DNA of 64,000 nt from Lamprocystis purpurea DSM 4197 (GCF_000379525.1 NZ_KB902506.1:1-64000); one strand, 5' to 3'; positions 29,237 through 39,005 are shown, numbered from the stretch's first letter. Notes: generated by a model from the letters alone, not told the origin. Made by a program: numbers and translations.

Positions 29237-32200
29237 TATCGCTCTCCGAGCTCGCGAGGCTGCCTTGGATCTGGGGCCTCGACGCCTTGTGCGTTGCGCT
29301 CCTGATCGGCTACATGCTCTATTCGCGCGGCGTCTCCCGCCGGCATCCCGAGTGCACGCATCAGGGCCGATCCAATCGGCTGCGTCGGGCCTGGATAGAG
29401 AGTGTGCGTGCCGGCAGTAAGGACGCGCTGGCGATCGAGACGTTGCGCAACTGGGTGATGTCCACAACCTTGTTTGCGTCGACCTGCATCCTGATCGGCC
29501 TGGGGATCATCAGCGTGACGTTCGGCGGGCTCGATGTGGCGGATCCATCGCAGGCGCTGAGCTGGATGCCGAGCAATGTGGACATCGTGCGCGTCAAGCT
29601 GTTACTGCTCGCAGCACTCTTTTTTGCCGGATTCATGCAGTTCCTGTTGGCCTTGCGCTACTACAACCAAGCCGGCTTCGTTATCAATCTGCCGGACGGG
29701 TTCTTCAACGGTCCCCCGGCCCAACCCATTGCCGATACGCTGGATCGCGCCGGCGATTACTACAACCGAGGCACGCGGGTGTTCATCCTGGCCGTCCCCT
29801 TCGTGCTGTGGCTGATCGGGCCGGACTGGTTTCTGGGTGGGGTGCTGATCGCACTCCTGCTGCTCTATCGCTTCGATTTCCACGACGCCCGCGCCTTTGC
29901 GCGCGAGCCGGCGGCCCCGCTCGCCGGGCTTGGCGTCGGCGCGCCGCATGCGCTGCCCTTTGCCGAGGTCTTCAAGGCCCTGCACAGTCGGCCCGAAGGC
30001 CTCTCCGACGCCGAGGCGGCCAAACGCCTGGCTGCGGTCGGTTCCAATCGGCTGCAAGCCGCGCCCCGGGATGGGCCGATCAAGCGCTTCTTCAAGCATT
30101 TCAATGATAGCCTCATCTACATTCTGCTCGTTGGCGCACTGGCGACGGCACTGTTGGGGCAGTGGGTCGATACGGGGGTGATTCTCGCGGTCACGCTCAT
30201 CAATGCCGTTATCGGGTTCATTCAGGATGGCAGGGCCGAGCAGGCGTTGGCGGGAATCCGCACGCTGCTTGCGTTGCGTGCCCGGTGTCGGCGCGACGGC
30301 CAGTGGATCCAACTCGACGCGGCCGACCTGGTGCCGGGTGACAGCGTGCGGCTGGTCGCCGGTGACCGGGTGCCCGCCGACCTGCGCCTGAGCGAGGCCG
30401 CCGGTCTGCGTATCGACGAGTCCGCCCTGACCGGCGAGTCGATGCCCGCCGACAAGGACACCGACCCGGTGGACCTGTCGGCCGGCATCGGCGACCGGCG
30501 CGGCCTGGCTTATGCGGGCACGCTGGTCGCGGCCGGCTCCGGGTCCGGAGTCGTCACAGGCACCGGGCCGCACACCGAGTTAGGGCGGATCGGCCGGATG
30601 ATCGCGGAGGTGGAGACCCTCTCCACCCCGCTGACCCGGCAGATGGCCGCTTTCGGCCGCGTGCTGTCGTTCGTGATCGTCGCCATGGCGGCGGGCATGT
30701 TTCTGATCGGATGGTGGATTCACGAGTTGCCGCTGGGCGAGCTCGTCATGGCCGCGATCGGTTTCGCCGTCGCCGCCATCCCGGAGGGTCTGCCGGCCAT
30801 CCTGACGATCACGCTGGCGCTGGGGGTGCAGCGGATGGCGCGCCGTAATGCCATCACCCGTCGCCTCCCGGCGGTGGAAACCCTGGGATCGGTGACCGTG
30901 ATCTGCACGGACAAGACCGGCACCCTGACCCGCAACGAGATGAAGGTGCGGCATGTCGTCACCCGCGTCGCCCAGTACCAGGTGTCGGGGGGCGGCTATG
31001 CCCCGGACGGTCTGGTCCGGCACGGGGGGCACGCGGTCGCGCTCGCCGAGACCCCGGACCTCCTGGCGTTGGTCGAGGTGATGGCGCTCTGTAACGATGC
31101 CGGGATCACCGAGGAGGACGGCCGCTGGAAAGTCGTTGGCGAGCCGACCGAGGGCGCGCTCTGCACCCTGGCGCGCAAGGCCGGTTTCGCGCCCGGTAAA
31201 GCCAGGCGTCTGGCGGTCATTCCCTTCGATTCGACGTCCAAGCTCATGGCCACACTCCATCAGGTGCCGCGGACGGGGTTGCGGATTCTCGTGAAAGGCG
31301 CGCCTGGCCCGCTGTTGGAGCGTTGTGCCGGTCAGCGTGCCGCCGATGGCGGCGGCGAGCCGCTGGACCGCGACTTCTGGGCCCGTCAGGTCGATGCGCT
31401 CGGCGCCCAGGGACTGCGGGTGCTGGCTGCCGCTGCGGGCACGCCCGCGGACGGCAAGACCGAGCTGACGCCCGCCGATCTCGCTGGGGGTCTGGTCTTC
31501 CTGGGTCTGGTCGGTATCGTCGACCCGCCGCGTCCGGAAGCGGTCGCGGCCATCGCCGCTTTCCGGCAGGCCGGCATTCGCGTCAAGATGATCACCGGAG
31601 ACCATCCTGGTACCGCGATCGCCATCGGTCGGGAGATGGGAATCGGGGATGGCCGCCGGGCGGTGACCGGGGCCGAACTGGAGGCTGCCGACGACGCGAC
31701 CTTGCGCCAGATCGTGCAGAACTACGATGTCTTCGCCCGGACCAGCCCAAAGCACAAGCTGCGTCTGGTGCAGGCGCTGCAGGCCAACGGCGAGGTCGTG
31801 GCCATGACCGGCGACGGGGTGAACGATGCGCCCGCCATCAAGCGTGCCGACGTGGGCGTGGCCATGGGCATCAAGGGCACCGAGGCGACCAAGGAGGCGG
31901 CCGCGATCGTGCTGGCCGACGACAACTTCGCCTCGATCGAGCACGCGGTGGAACAGGGTCGCACCATCTATGACAACCTGCGTAAATCGATCTTCTTCCT
32001 GCTGCCGACCAACGGCGCCCAGGCACTGGTCATCCTGGTTGCGGTGTTGTTCGGTTTTGCCCTGCCGCTCGCGCCTGTCCAGATCCTCTGGGTGAATATG
32101 GTGGTCGCGGTGACCCTGTCGCTTGCGCTCGTCTTCGAACCCGCGGAGGCCGGGCTGATGCTGCGCCCGCCGCGGCGTCCGGATGCGCCCATCCTCGAAC

Positions 32201-32706
32201 GCCTGCTGCTGTGGCGCGTCGGCCTGGTGTCGCTGCTGATCGGCGGGGCGACCATCGCCGTCTTCCTCTTCGAGCGCGGGCAGGGCTTGGCGGTTGCTCA
32301 AGCGCAGACCATGGCCGTCAATACCCTGGTGCTGGGGCAGGTCGGCTTCCTGTTCAATTGCCGCTCACTGTACGAATCGAGCCTGCGGCCGCGCCTGTGG
32401 TTTACCAATCCGGCGGTCTGGATTGCGGTCGGGGTGCTCATCCTGCTGCAAGGCCTGTTCGTCTATGTGCCGGTTATGAACCTCTGGTTCCACACCGCCC
32501 CCCTGGCGGCGCGTGACTGGCTGCTGCCGACCGGCGTCGGCATCGGTATCTTTCTGTTGATCGAGAGTGAGAAGGCGGTGGTCCGGTGGCTCAGGCCCAA
32601 GCCGAGTCCGCGTCCGACCGGTCGATTGATCACGCGTCTGCCCGCTAGTGGCGAACCCTCGAGTCGTCATGAGTTGAATTATCTCGAGGCGTCCCATCCG
32701 CGATGA
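29233..32706 (+). CDS. DUF599-P-type cation ATPase fusion
   Basis: A 1157-residue membrane protein. Residues 1-225 form a DUF599 domain with about four membrane segments ([53 protein letters not shown]). From about 240 a complete P2-type ATPase follows: cation-N domain ([20 protein letters not shown]), actuator TGES, ion-site M4 PEGLPA, phosphorylation site D560 in [23 protein letters not shown], and [15 protein letters not shown] hinge. The C-terminal six-helix block is present. M4 resembles Ca2+-type pumps, but I cannot decide between Ca2+, Mg2+ or other ions. Starts at GTG 29233, overlapping the entericidin stop. The DUF599 fusion is unusual to me. Confidence 0.88.
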   Translation: MISLSELARLPWIWGLDALCVALLIGYMLYSRGVSRRHPECTHQGRSNRLRRAWIESVRAGSKDALAIETLRNWVMSTTLFASTCILIGLGIISVTFGGLDVADPSQALSWMPSNVDIVRVKLLLLAALFFAGFMQFLLALRYYNQAGFVINLPDGFFNGPPAQPIADTLDRAGDYYNRGTRVFILAVPFVLWLIGPDWFLGGVLIALLLLYRFDFHDARAFAREPAAPLAGLGVGAPHALPFAEVFKALHSRPEGLSDAEAAKRLAAVGSNRLQAAPRDGPIKRFFKHFNDSLIYILLVGALATALLGQWVDTGVILAVTLINAVIGFIQDGRAEQALAGIRTLLALRARCRRDGQWIQLDAADLVPGDSVRLVAGDRVPADLRLSEAAGLRIDESALTGESMPADKDTDPVDLSAGIGDRRGLAYAGTLVAAGSGSGVVTGTGPHTELGRIGRMIAEVETLSTPLTRQMAAFGRVLSFVIVAMAAGMFLIGWWIHELPLGELVMAAIGFAVAAIPEGLPAILTITLALGVQRMARRNAITRRLPAVETLGSVTVICTDKTGTLTRNEMKVRHVVTRVAQYQVSGGGYAPDGLVRHGGHAVALAETPDLLALVEVMALCNDAGITEEDGRWKVVGEPTEGALCTLARKAGFAPGKARRLAVIPFDSTSKLMATLHQVPRTGLRILVKGAPGPLLERCAGQRAADGGGEPLDRDFWARQVDALGAQGLRVLAAAAGTPADGKTELTPADLAGGLVFLGLVGIVDPPRPEAVAAIAAFRQAGIRVKMITGDHPGTAIAIGREMGIGDGRRAVTGAELEAADDATLRQIVQNYDVFARTSPKHKLRLVQALQANGEVVAMTGDGVNDAPAIKRADVGVAMGIKGTEATKEAAAIVLADDNFASIEHAVEQGRTIYDNLRKSIFFLLPTNGAQALVILVAVLFGFALPLAPVQILWVNMVVAVTLSLALVFEPAEAGLMLRPPRRPDAPILERLLLWRVGLVSLLIGGATIAVFLFERGQGLAVAQAQTMAVNTLVLGQVGFLFNCRSLYESSLRPRLWFTNPAVWIAVGVLILLQGLFVYVPVMNLWFHTAPLAARDWLLPTGVGIGIFLLIESEKAVVRWLRPKPSPRPTGRLITRLPASGEPSSRHELNYLEASHPR

Positions 32707-32751
32707 AGGATGAGCTGGACAAGTCCATTCGGGAGTGTCTCTGGCGTCTCG

Positions 32752-32900
32752 GTCGTTGTCGTTGTCGTAATCGAGGGTATGATGCCCGCGATGGCCTTGA
32801 TCATCGTTCCGGCCGTAGGGTGGACAAGCGATAGCGCAGTCCACCGAAGCCCCTGAATCGCTTGTTCGATTACGACAACGACAACGATTACGACAACGAT
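32752..32900. repeat. Facing GTTGTC hexamer arrays enclosing a GTAGGGTGGACAAG unit
   Basis: GTCGTTGTCGTTGTCGTAAT at 32752-32771 faces its inverse (GATTACGACAACGACAACGA then TTACGACAACG) at 32867-32900. Between them is GTAGGGTGGACAAGCGATAG…CAGTCCACC (32816-32845), related to the repeat at 21857. The same hexamer recurs at 40504-40555 and 62340-62362. This fills the gap between the ATPase and convergent pta genes; it could fold into a long stem and end transcription from both sides. Confidence 0.7.
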
Positions 32901-32923
32901 GGTAGTCGTTGCTTATCCGTTGC

Positions 32924-34975
32924 TTACGGCGTCTGTTGTGCCTGAATTGCCGTCAGGGCAATCGTGAAGACGATGTCATCCACGAGGGCGCCGCGCGACA
33001 GATCATTGACGGGTTTGCGCAATCCTTGCAGCATCGGACCGACCGAGACGACGTTGGCACTGCGCTGTACCGCTTTGTAGGTGGTATTGCCGGTGTTCAG
33101 GTCGGGAAAGATGAAGACGGTCGCCTGCCCGGCCACCGGGCTGCCCGGCGCTTTCTGCCGCCCCACGTCGGCGGTTGAGGCCGCGTCGTATTGCAACGGG
33201 CCATCGAGCACCAGATCCGGGTATTTCGCATGGGCGATTTCGGTGGCCATCCGCACCTTGTTCACGTCATCGCCGGTTCCCGACAAACCGGTGCTGTAGC
33301 TGATCATCGCTACCTTGGGTGTGATGCCGAATGCGGCGGCACTGTCAGCGCTCTGCTGGGCGATCTCGGCCAACTGGTCCGCGGTGGGGTCCGGATTGAT
33401 GGCGCAGTCGCCATACACCAGCACCTGGTCCGGCATGAGCATGAAAAAGACCGATGAGACAATCGACGCACCGGGCGCGGTCTTGATCAACTGCATGGCC
33501 GGACGCACCGTGTTGGCAGTGGTGTGGACCGCGCCTGAAACCAGACCGTCCACATCGCCGACCGCGAGCATCATCGTGCCCACCACGACGACATCTTCAA
33601 GCTGTTCGAGCGCTTGGGTCGGCGTCAGGCCTTTGGCCTTGCGCAGCGTCACCATGGCATCGACATAGTTGGCGCGGATGGCGTCGGGATCCAGGATTTC
33701 GAGACCGGCCGGCAGGGTGATGCCCTGGGCAGCCGCGACCATCTCAATGGCTTCACGCTTGCCCAGCAGCACGCAGTGGGCAATTCCCTTCGCCTCGCAG
33801 ATCGCGGCGGCGCGCAGGGTGCGGGGCTCTTCCCCCTCCGGCAGGACGATGCGTTTTTGCGCGGCACGGGCCTTCTGAATGAGTTGATAACGAAAGGCCG
33901 GCGGGGAGAGTTTGGTATTTTCCCGCAGGTGAAAGGCGGCTGAAATCGTCTCGGCGTCCAGATGCTCGGCCACGCAATCGAGCACGGTGTTCATACGCGC
34001 GATGTCATCCTTGGGGACTGTTCGTGGAATATGGCTGACCTGGCGCGCTGTTCCATAACTGTCATCGTCGGAGCCCAGGATCGGCAGCCCGGACGTCAGT
34101 GCGGGGCCTGCGAATTCCATGACCCGCGGGGCAATCGCGCTGGCGTGGGTGAGCAAGATTCCGGCGAGTTCGATGCCGCGGCTGGCCGCCAGCGCGCAAG
34201 CCAGAATCACGTCGTCCCGGTCACCGGAGGTGATCACCAGCACCCCTGGACGCAGTCGCGGGATCACTTCGGCGACGGACCGCGCGGCGGTGACGAACTC
34301 GGTGACACGGCGGGTGTCGAGTTCGCCCCGCCAGACCAGGTCGGCCTTCAGGTGCTGCGCGATGTCCAGGGTCCGCGGTGCGCGCAGGATGGGGTTTTCC
34401 GGAACCACACCCCAGATGCGGACTTGGCCCAGCTTGTTCTGGGCCAACACCGGGTCGAAACGCTTGGGGGCCTTGTTGAAGATGACCCCGGCCACGCGGC
34501 AGTCCTCGTTTGCGAACTGACTGGCCGCCAGGCGTGATTCGGTGACGGCTTGCGGCAGTGAGGCGTCGGCGACCAGGACGACCTCGGCCTTGAGGCTGCG
34601 CGCCAGATCGACATTCAGTTGGGATGCAAAGGGGTGCTCCGCGTCAGTGTGCAATCCCTCCACGACGAGAACGCCGACACCCGTGCTCGCGTTCATGCAC
34701 AGGGCCACCACGTCCTCGAGCAATTGGCTGGTCTGGTTGGCGGCGATCCGTTCTGCCGAATCCGCCAGCGCAAGCGCCGCGGGTACCGGGATCTGAAAGA
34801 TCTCCCTGGCGAAGTGATCCGAGTTGTCTTCTGGTTCCTGGGCGATCGGTTTGACGAATCCGACCTCCACGCCGAGTCGCTGCAGTGCGCGCACGATGCC
34901 AAGCGCCGCTGACGTCAGCCCCACGCCCTGCCGAACCGGTGTCACAAGGAAAATCTGCGTGAAGCTGGAATTCAT
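32924..34975 (-). CDS. pta: Phosphate acetyltransferase Pta (long form)
   Basis: A 683-residue cytoplasmic enzyme interconverting acetyl-CoA and acetyl phosphate. It is the long form: N-terminal P-loop-like/BioD-type domain (about 1-200, FLVTPVRQGVGLTSAALGI), DRTGG domain (about 215-330), and C-terminal catalytic PTA_PTB domain (about 360-680; RIVLPEGEEPRTLRAA, AGLVSGA-like GDVDGLVSGAVHTTANTVRPAMQ split around 480-500, ISYSTGLSGTGDDVNKV, GPLQYDAAS). No acetate kinase gene is adjacent. A short diverged copy of part of its N-terminal domain lies at 36302-36412. Confidence 0.95.
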   Translation of the reverse strand: MNSSFTQIFLVTPVRQGVGLTSAALGIVRALQRLGVEVGFVKPIAQEPEDNSDHFAREIFQIPVPAALALADSAERIAANQTSQLLEDVVALCMNASTGVGVLVVEGLHTDAEHPFASQLNVDLARSLKAEVVLVADASLPQAVTESRLAASQFANEDCRVAGVIFNKAPKRFDPVLAQNKLGQVRIWGVVPENPILRAPRTLDIAQHLKADLVWRGELDTRRVTEFVTAARSVAEVIPRLRPGVLVITSGDRDDVILACALAASRGIELAGILLTHASAIAPRVMEFAGPALTSGLPILGSDDDSYGTARQVSHIPRTVPKDDIARMNTVLDCVAEHLDAETISAAFHLRENTKLSPPAFRYQLIQKARAAQKRIVLPEGEEPRTLRAAAICEAKGIAHCVLLGKREAIEMVAAAQGITLPAGLEILDPDAIRANYVDAMVTLRKAKGLTPTQALEQLEDVVVVGTMMLAVGDVDGLVSGAVHTTANTVRPAMQLIKTAPGASIVSSVFFMLMPDQVLVYGDCAINPDPTADQLAEIAQQSADSAAAFGITPKVAMISYSTGLSGTGDDVNKVRMATEIAHAKYPDLVLDGPLQYDAASTADVGRQKAPGSPVAGQATVFIFPDLNTGNTTYKAVQRSANVVSVGPMLQGLRKPVNDLSRGALVDDIVFTIALTAIQAQQTP

Positions 34976-35063
34976 AGGATCAAGTCTCGATTGCGGCCAA
35001 TGTTACGGATGCCCTTCCTGCCAGACTTGAGTGTAACGAGTCGGCTGCCGTGTGCGTCGTTGT

Positions 35064-35160
35064 TTATCGCCTTCGTACCTGATATCCGGACACGGCCTTG
35101 GTGTAGGGGGCGGGTTTGAAACCCGCCTCGACATCCGGTGATCGCGTTGAACACCCATAT
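35064..35160. repeat. Dispersed palindromic repeat R1, copy B
   Basis: Same layout as copy A (ATCGCCTTCGTACCTGATAT…, core GGGGCGGGTTTGAAACCCGCC) but more diverged, especially the right arm (ACATCCGGTGATCGCG). It sits upstream of pta between pta and marR. The remaining bases 35161-35241 show nothing further. Confidence 0.75.
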
Positions 35161-35241
35161 CACACGACCTGGCGTGTTGGTCAGGTCTGGTTGATCGGCA
35201 CGCCGCCGGCCCAAGGCCCGCTCAAATCCTGCCCAAGGCGG

Positions 35242-35667
35242 TCATTGCAGACCAGCGATGACCTTGCGGATCAGTCCGAGGAAGACCACGCGCTCCTCCG
35301 CCGCGAGCCCCGCCAGCGCCTGGGCGTTCACCGCCTCGGCCGCCGCCGTCGCCACGCCTTCGAGTGCGCGCGCCTGTTCAGTCAGCCAGATACGCTGCGC
35401 GCGTCCGTCGGTGGGGTCCTGGCGGCGCTGGATCAGCCCGTCGCGCTCCATGCGCGTCAGGGTGTTGGCCATGGTGGGCTGCTCGATGTCCAGGCGCTCG
35501 ATCAGCTCGCGCTGGGTCAGGCCGTCGCCCTCCCACAGCACCAACAGCGCCGGAAAGGTTCCGGTGCTCAGGCCGAGCGGCTTGATGCGCGCCTGCAGTG
35601 CGCGCGCGAACAGCCGTGCCAGATGGTTGGCGAGATAGCCCGCCGAGTCGTCTTTGCTGAAGCTCAT
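35242..35667 (-). CDS. MarR family transcriptional regulator
   Basis: A 141-residue winged-helix regulator from ATG 35667 (MSFSKDDSAGYLANHLARLF); an ATG at 35688 would add seven residues. The helix-turn-helix and wing are clear: LTQRELIERLDIEQPTMANT, LTRMERDGLIQRRQDPTDGR. MarR proteins bind palindromes as dimers and release on small ligands or oxidants. It is divergent from the membrane protein gene at 35742, with a palindrome and promoter between them, so autorepression and control of that neighbour are likely. Confidence 0.92.
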   Translation of the reverse strand: MSFSKDDSAGYLANHLARLFARALQARIKPLGLSTGTFPALLVLWEGDGLTQRELIERLDIEQPTMANTLTRMERDGLIQRRQDPTDGRAQRIWLTEQARALEGVATAAAEAVNAQALAGLAAEERVVFLGLIRKVIAGLQ

Positions 35668-35683
35668 ACCCCTGAATAGCACT

Positions 35684-35713
35684 TGCATAGCTTGGTATGC
35701 AATATTGTATAGT
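35684..35713 (+). promoter_or_regulatory. Sigma-70-like promoter overlapping a palindromic MarR-type operator
   Basis: TTGCAT (35684-35689) and TATAGT (35708-35713) with an 18-base spacer form a good promoter for the plus-strand membrane protein. Within it TATGCAATATTGTATA (35696-35711) is a near-perfect 16-base palindrome, and GCATA…TATGC flanks it. A repressor bound there would block the promoter, matching the divergent MarR gene. Confidence 0.65.
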
Positions 35714-35741
35714 ATGCTATCTTTATTACCCGGAGACCATC

Positions 35742-36191
35742 ATGCCGATGCTGAACCGCATCCACCCCTTCGCCGGCGCTCTCGCGCTACTCACCATCCT
35801 GACCTTCTGGATGGCCACGATCCTCGCCGAAGCGTTCAGCGATACGGCCACCATCGTCGCCGTCAAGACCGCCATCCCGTGGGGATTTCTGCTCCTGATT
35901 CCGGCCCTCGCGGCGACCGGCGGGTCCGGCCTTGCGCTGGCGCGCCATCGCGCCGGGCCGCTGATCGAGCGCAAGCGTCGACGCATGCCCATCATTGCCG
36001 CAAACGGATTGCTGATCTTGGTCCCGAGCGCGCTCTTTCTGTCCTTCAAGTCCCAGTCGGGCGAGTTCGACGGACTGTTCTTTGGCGTTCAGGCGCTCGA
36101 ACTGATCGCCGGTGCCGTCAATATCGCGTTGCTCGGTCTGAATCTGCGCGATGGTCTACGCGCGCGCTCGCGCGCTCACCAGATCACCTGA
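35742..36191 (+). CDS. Four-helix integral membrane protein under MarR-type control
   Basis: A 149-residue protein with four hydrophobic segments (about 8-32 FAGALALLTILTFWMATILA; 43-66 TAIPWGFLLLIPALAATG; 84-103 PIIAANGLLILVPSALFL; 111-134 FGVQALELIAGAVNIALLGL). A basic cytoplasmic loop (RHRAGPLIERKRRRM) separates helices two and three. GGAG at 35732-35735 supports the ATG at 35742. I do not recognise the function. The divergent MarR gene and shared operator suggest a role in stress or solute response. Confidence 0.8.
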   Translation: MPMLNRIHPFAGALALLTILTFWMATILAEAFSDTATIVAVKTAIPWGFLLLIPALAATGGSGLALARHRAGPLIERKRRRMPIIAANGLLILVPSALFLSFKSQSGEFDGLFFGVQALELIAGAVNIALLGLNLRDGLRARSRAHQIT

Positions 36192-36211
36192 GCCCGGAGA
36201 ACGCGCCACCC

Positions 36212-36253
36212 GAGGCGGGAGACCAGGATCATCCCCCCAGCTCCCGCCTCTTT
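36212..36253 (+). terminator. Putative rho-independent terminator
   Basis: GAGGCGGGAG (36212-36221) and CTCCCGCCTC (36241-36250) pair perfectly over ten bases with a 19-base loop, followed by TTTG. It starts 20 bases after the membrane protein stop. The loop is long and the T-tract short, so strength is uncertain. Confidence 0.5.
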
Positions 36254-36301
36254 GCTCCGCCGCTTCAACCGTCGAGGCCTTGTGCAGGGTCCGCGGCGGG
36301 C

Positions 36302-36412
36302 CTAGGTCACGACTCCGACCACGCGGCAATTCTCGTTCGCGAACCGGCAGCCAGGCGTCATCCGGCCCTGTGACAGCGCGGCGTCGGCGACTACGATGAC
36401 GTCGGCCTTGCG
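36302..36412 (-). pseudogene. Fragment of a pta-like N-terminal domain
   Basis: The reverse strand reads KADVIVVADAALSQGRMTPG then CRFANENCRVVGVVT and a stop. This aligns with intact Pta (34975-32924) around residues 129-168 (KAEVVLVADASLPQAV … QFANEDCRVAGVIF). About 36 residues remain, diverged, with no start. It lies on the same strand as pta but 1.3 kb upstream and borders decayed signalling genes, so it looks like debris from a second, diverged pta or from rearrangement. Confidence 0.7.
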
Positions 36413-36414
36413 GG

Positions 36415-36835
36415 GTGGTGTTGCGGCATTACCCGAGCGGTTTTCAGGCGCTTCAGGCGATGCTGGACGGCGGCTGCGCACTTGCGGCTGCCGCCGTTCC
36501 CCCGGTGGTGTACCAGGCACTGCGTCGCAGTGACTTTCGCATCCTGGCGGCGATTTCGACCTCGGGTGACTATGAGCGCATCGTCGTGCGTCGTGACCGC
36601 GACATTGTGTCGTCCCAAGACCTGCGCGGACGGCGCATCGCCGTCGCGTCGGCCACGTCCGCCCATTATTTTCTGGACATGTTCCTCGCGGCGAACGGGC
36701 TGACACCAGGCGACGTGACCGAGGTCTATCTGCCTGCCGAGGAGGTCGGCGCGGCCTTTCTGGCGGGAACGGTCGATGCGGCGGCCCATTGGGAGCCCAA
36801 CATCCGCGCTGCCCGCGCTGTTCGGGCTGATGGTC
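36415..36835 (+). pseudogene. Fragment of NMT1/SsuA-like substrate-binding domain
   Basis: In one frame: [77 protein letters not shown] and [18 protein letters not shown]. These are the middle of an NMT1/SsuA-type periplasmic binding domain. The N-terminal lobe start and signal peptide are absent, being replaced at 36412 by the pta fragment. The frame leaves family resemblance near 36805, where a membrane segment continues in another frame. It was probably the sensor domain of the following kinase. Confidence 0.65.
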
Positions 36836-37885
36836 GCTGTCGCTCTCTGGGTGTCCTGGGGGCAGGTGGAGCGGACCCGCGCGCGGGCCGTGCAGGCCGA
36901 GTCCATCGTCCGCGACCTCTCGGAGCTGAACGCCTTGACGCAGGAATACCTGCTGTTCGGCGGGGCTCGGGTGTCGGACCAACTGACCAAGTATCAGGTG
37001 TCCCTGGCCGCGGTGTTGGCCGCCGCTGACTTTGCTCGACCCGCGGAGCGGGCGCTGGTGCAGTCGCTGCGGCGCGGCCAGCGGGATCTGGAGCGGTTGC
37101 AGGCCGTCTTGCTGAGTGGCTCGGCCGTCAGTCGCGAGCAGGTGGCGGGGGCCTTGCTGGTCAAGGTGCAGGATCTCCGCTTCAAGGCACGCCGGCTCGC
37201 CGCGCTCCAGGACCGGGAGGTCATCGCGATTCAGCGGCAGGTCGACGCCCTCGTGCTGATCGCCTTGGGCGCGCTGACGGTGCTGAGCATTGCCCTGTTG
37301 ACCTGGGTCAGCCGGCGTCTGATCCGGGGTCTGGATCGCCTGGCCCTGGGGATGCGTCGGGTCGAAGACGGCGAACTCACTCACGAGATCCCGGTGGGGC
37401 GCGGTGATGAGCTTGACCGCCTGGCGGTCGTCTTCAACGGCATGACGCGCCGCTTGCGCGAGTCCTATACTTCAATCGATCGGTTGGGCCAGGAGATCGA
37501 GGAGCGCCGCCGGGCTGAGCAGGAGGTGCGGCGCTACCGCGACCATCTGGAGGACCTGGTGGCGGAACGCACGACCGCCCTGAACCACCGTACCGCCGAG
37601 TTGGAGGCCGCCAACGCCGACTTGGAAGGTTTCAGTTATTCCGTATCGCACGATCTGCGCGCCCCGTTGCGCGCGATCGACGGTTTCGCCGCGATCTTGC
37701 GGGAGGATTATGCCCCGCGCCTTGACAAGGAGGGGCGCGATCTGGTCGCCACCTACCAGTTGGGCGTCAACAGCTTCGTTGCCAAGCCGGTGGCCTTTGA
37801 CGAATTTGCCCGGACCGTGGCGGACTTGGGGCTGTATTGGATGCTGATCAATCGGGTTCCGCCGGGGGTCGAGCCGGCGTCATGA
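36806..37885 (+). pseudogene. Decayed histidine kinase (TM-HAMP-HisKA) joined to a receiver-domain tail
   Basis: The frame starts inside a membrane segment ([17 protein letters not shown]), then a helical periplasmic region, TM ([18 protein letters not shown]), HAMP ([20 protein letters not shown]) and coiled coil. HisKA follows with acceptor His in [18 protein letters not shown], the phytochrome-kinase type. At about 37742 the sequence jumps to [20 protein letters not shown] and LGLYWMLIN, the end of an Rcp1-like receiver. The whole ATPase domain and most of the receiver are missing, consistent with an in-frame deletion of about 1 kb. The end overlaps the next start by ATGA. Confidence 0.7.
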
Positions 37886-38460
37886 GTGAGCCATTGCGAC
37901 TCTTGCAGGTGGAGGACTGCCTGGCGGATGCGGAACTGAACCAACGAATGCTGCGGCAGGCGGGGATCGCCGTCATCGGCTTGCGGGTGGAGACCGAGGA
38001 GGCCTTGGCCGCGGCCCTGGTCGACTTCCAGCCGGACCTGATTCTGGCGGACTATCACCTGCCTAAGTTCGACGGATGGCGCGCCCTGGCTTGTGTCGCG
38101 AGCGGGCGCCGACCGTCCCCTTCATCTTCGTCACCGGTGCGATGGGCGAGGAACTGGCGGTGGAGAGCATCAAACAGGGTGCGACTGATTACATCCTCAA
38201 GGATCGCTTGGCCCGTCTTCCCGCCGCGGTGCAGCGTGCTCTGGAGGAGCAACGGGTCATCGCCCAGCGCGCGCTCGCGCAGGCGGCCCTCGGCGCGAGC
38301 GAGGAGCACATCCGCCGTTTGAACCGGACGCTGCGCACGATCTCGGCCTGCAATCAGGATCTGGTCCGGGCCTGCTCCGAGGACGATCTACTGCAAGCGG
38401 TTTGCCGTGACCTGGTCGAGGTGGGTCAACACCTGCTGGTGCGGACGAAGGGCTCTACTT
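37882..38460 (+). pseudogene. Frameshifted response regulator (receiver plus start of GAF/linker)
   Basis: [20 protein letters not shown] opens a receiver, with DLILADYHLPKFDGWRALA holding the phospho-acceptor Asp. Near 38095 the frame changes: RERAPTVPFIFVTGAMGEEL, SIKQGATDYILKDRLARL continues one frame over. A linker (RRLNRTLRTISACNQDLVRA) typical before a GAF domain follows, but the GAF domain is missing. The receiver would otherwise be complete. The gene was ATGA-coupled to the decayed kinase. Confidence 0.7.
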
Positions 38461-38582
38461 CGGCGGGATGATCCACGACATCGGTAAGATCGCGGTGCCG
38501 GCCGAAATCCTCAATAAACCGACCAAGTTGACCTCCATCGAATACCAGTTGATTCAACAGCATTCGCGCGGGCGGGATGCGT
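38450..38582 (+). pseudogene. HD-GYP phosphodiesterase fragment
   Basis: GLYFGGMIHDIGKIAVPAEI then LNKPTKLTSIEYQLIQQHSR is the beginning of an HD-GYP domain, including the HD pair that binds metal. The GYP loop and the rest are absent. With the preceding receiver it suggests an original REC-GAF-HD-GYP c-di-GMP phosphodiesterase, reduced by two internal deletions. Confidence 0.7.
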
Positions 38583-38705
38583 CTGCCCGAGCAGGTGTCC
38601 GTGCCGGTTTGAGGGTGCGTGCGCGGCGGTTTCGATCATCGTGCGAAGGCTATACTTGTCACACCGATCTAAGGCAATTTCTGCCTGATCCCTGGAGAAA
38701 CACAA

Positions 38706-39005
38706 GTGTCAATGAAGCATCTAATCGTCCCCTTCGCCGCGGCCATGACGCTCTGCCTGTCCAGCGCACTCTGCGCCCAGACCGCCACGGACGAGGCGGC
38801 CGCCGCCCAAGAGTACAAACGCATGAAGATGGACGAGGCCACTGCCGCGGACGATAAATTTCATGCGAATCGTACCCAAGCCAACATGCTGGCCCGCGAC
38901 AAGGCGGAGGCGGAGGCCGCGCAGGCTGTCAAGCAGGCGCACGCTGCCGAGGACCGGGCGAGGGCTGACAGGGACAGCGCAGTGCCGGCCGCCAGTCCAC
39001 GGTAG
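38706..39005 (+). CDS. Small periplasmic Ala/charged helical protein
   Basis: A 99-residue protein with a signal peptide (KHLIVPFAAAMTLCLSSALCAQ, cleavage after about residue 24) and a mature part rich in Ala, Glu, Asp, Lys and Arg, predicted to be one long helix or coiled coil (ARDKAEAEAAQAVKQAHAAE). GTG at 38706 is preferred, with GGAG eight bases before it; ATG at 38712 is too far from the site. TATACT at about 38652 may be its -10 box. No family recognised. Confidence 0.65.
   Translation: MSMKHLIVPFAAAMTLCLSSALCAQTATDEAAAAQEYKRMKMDEATAADDKFHANRTQANMLARDKAEAEAAQAVKQAHAAEDRARADRDSAVPAASPR

Noticed and set aside
32924-34975. Reading Pta as two separate genes (BioD-like and phosphotransacetylase)
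   Set aside because: One uninterrupted frame of 683 residues matches the known long-form Pta architecture.
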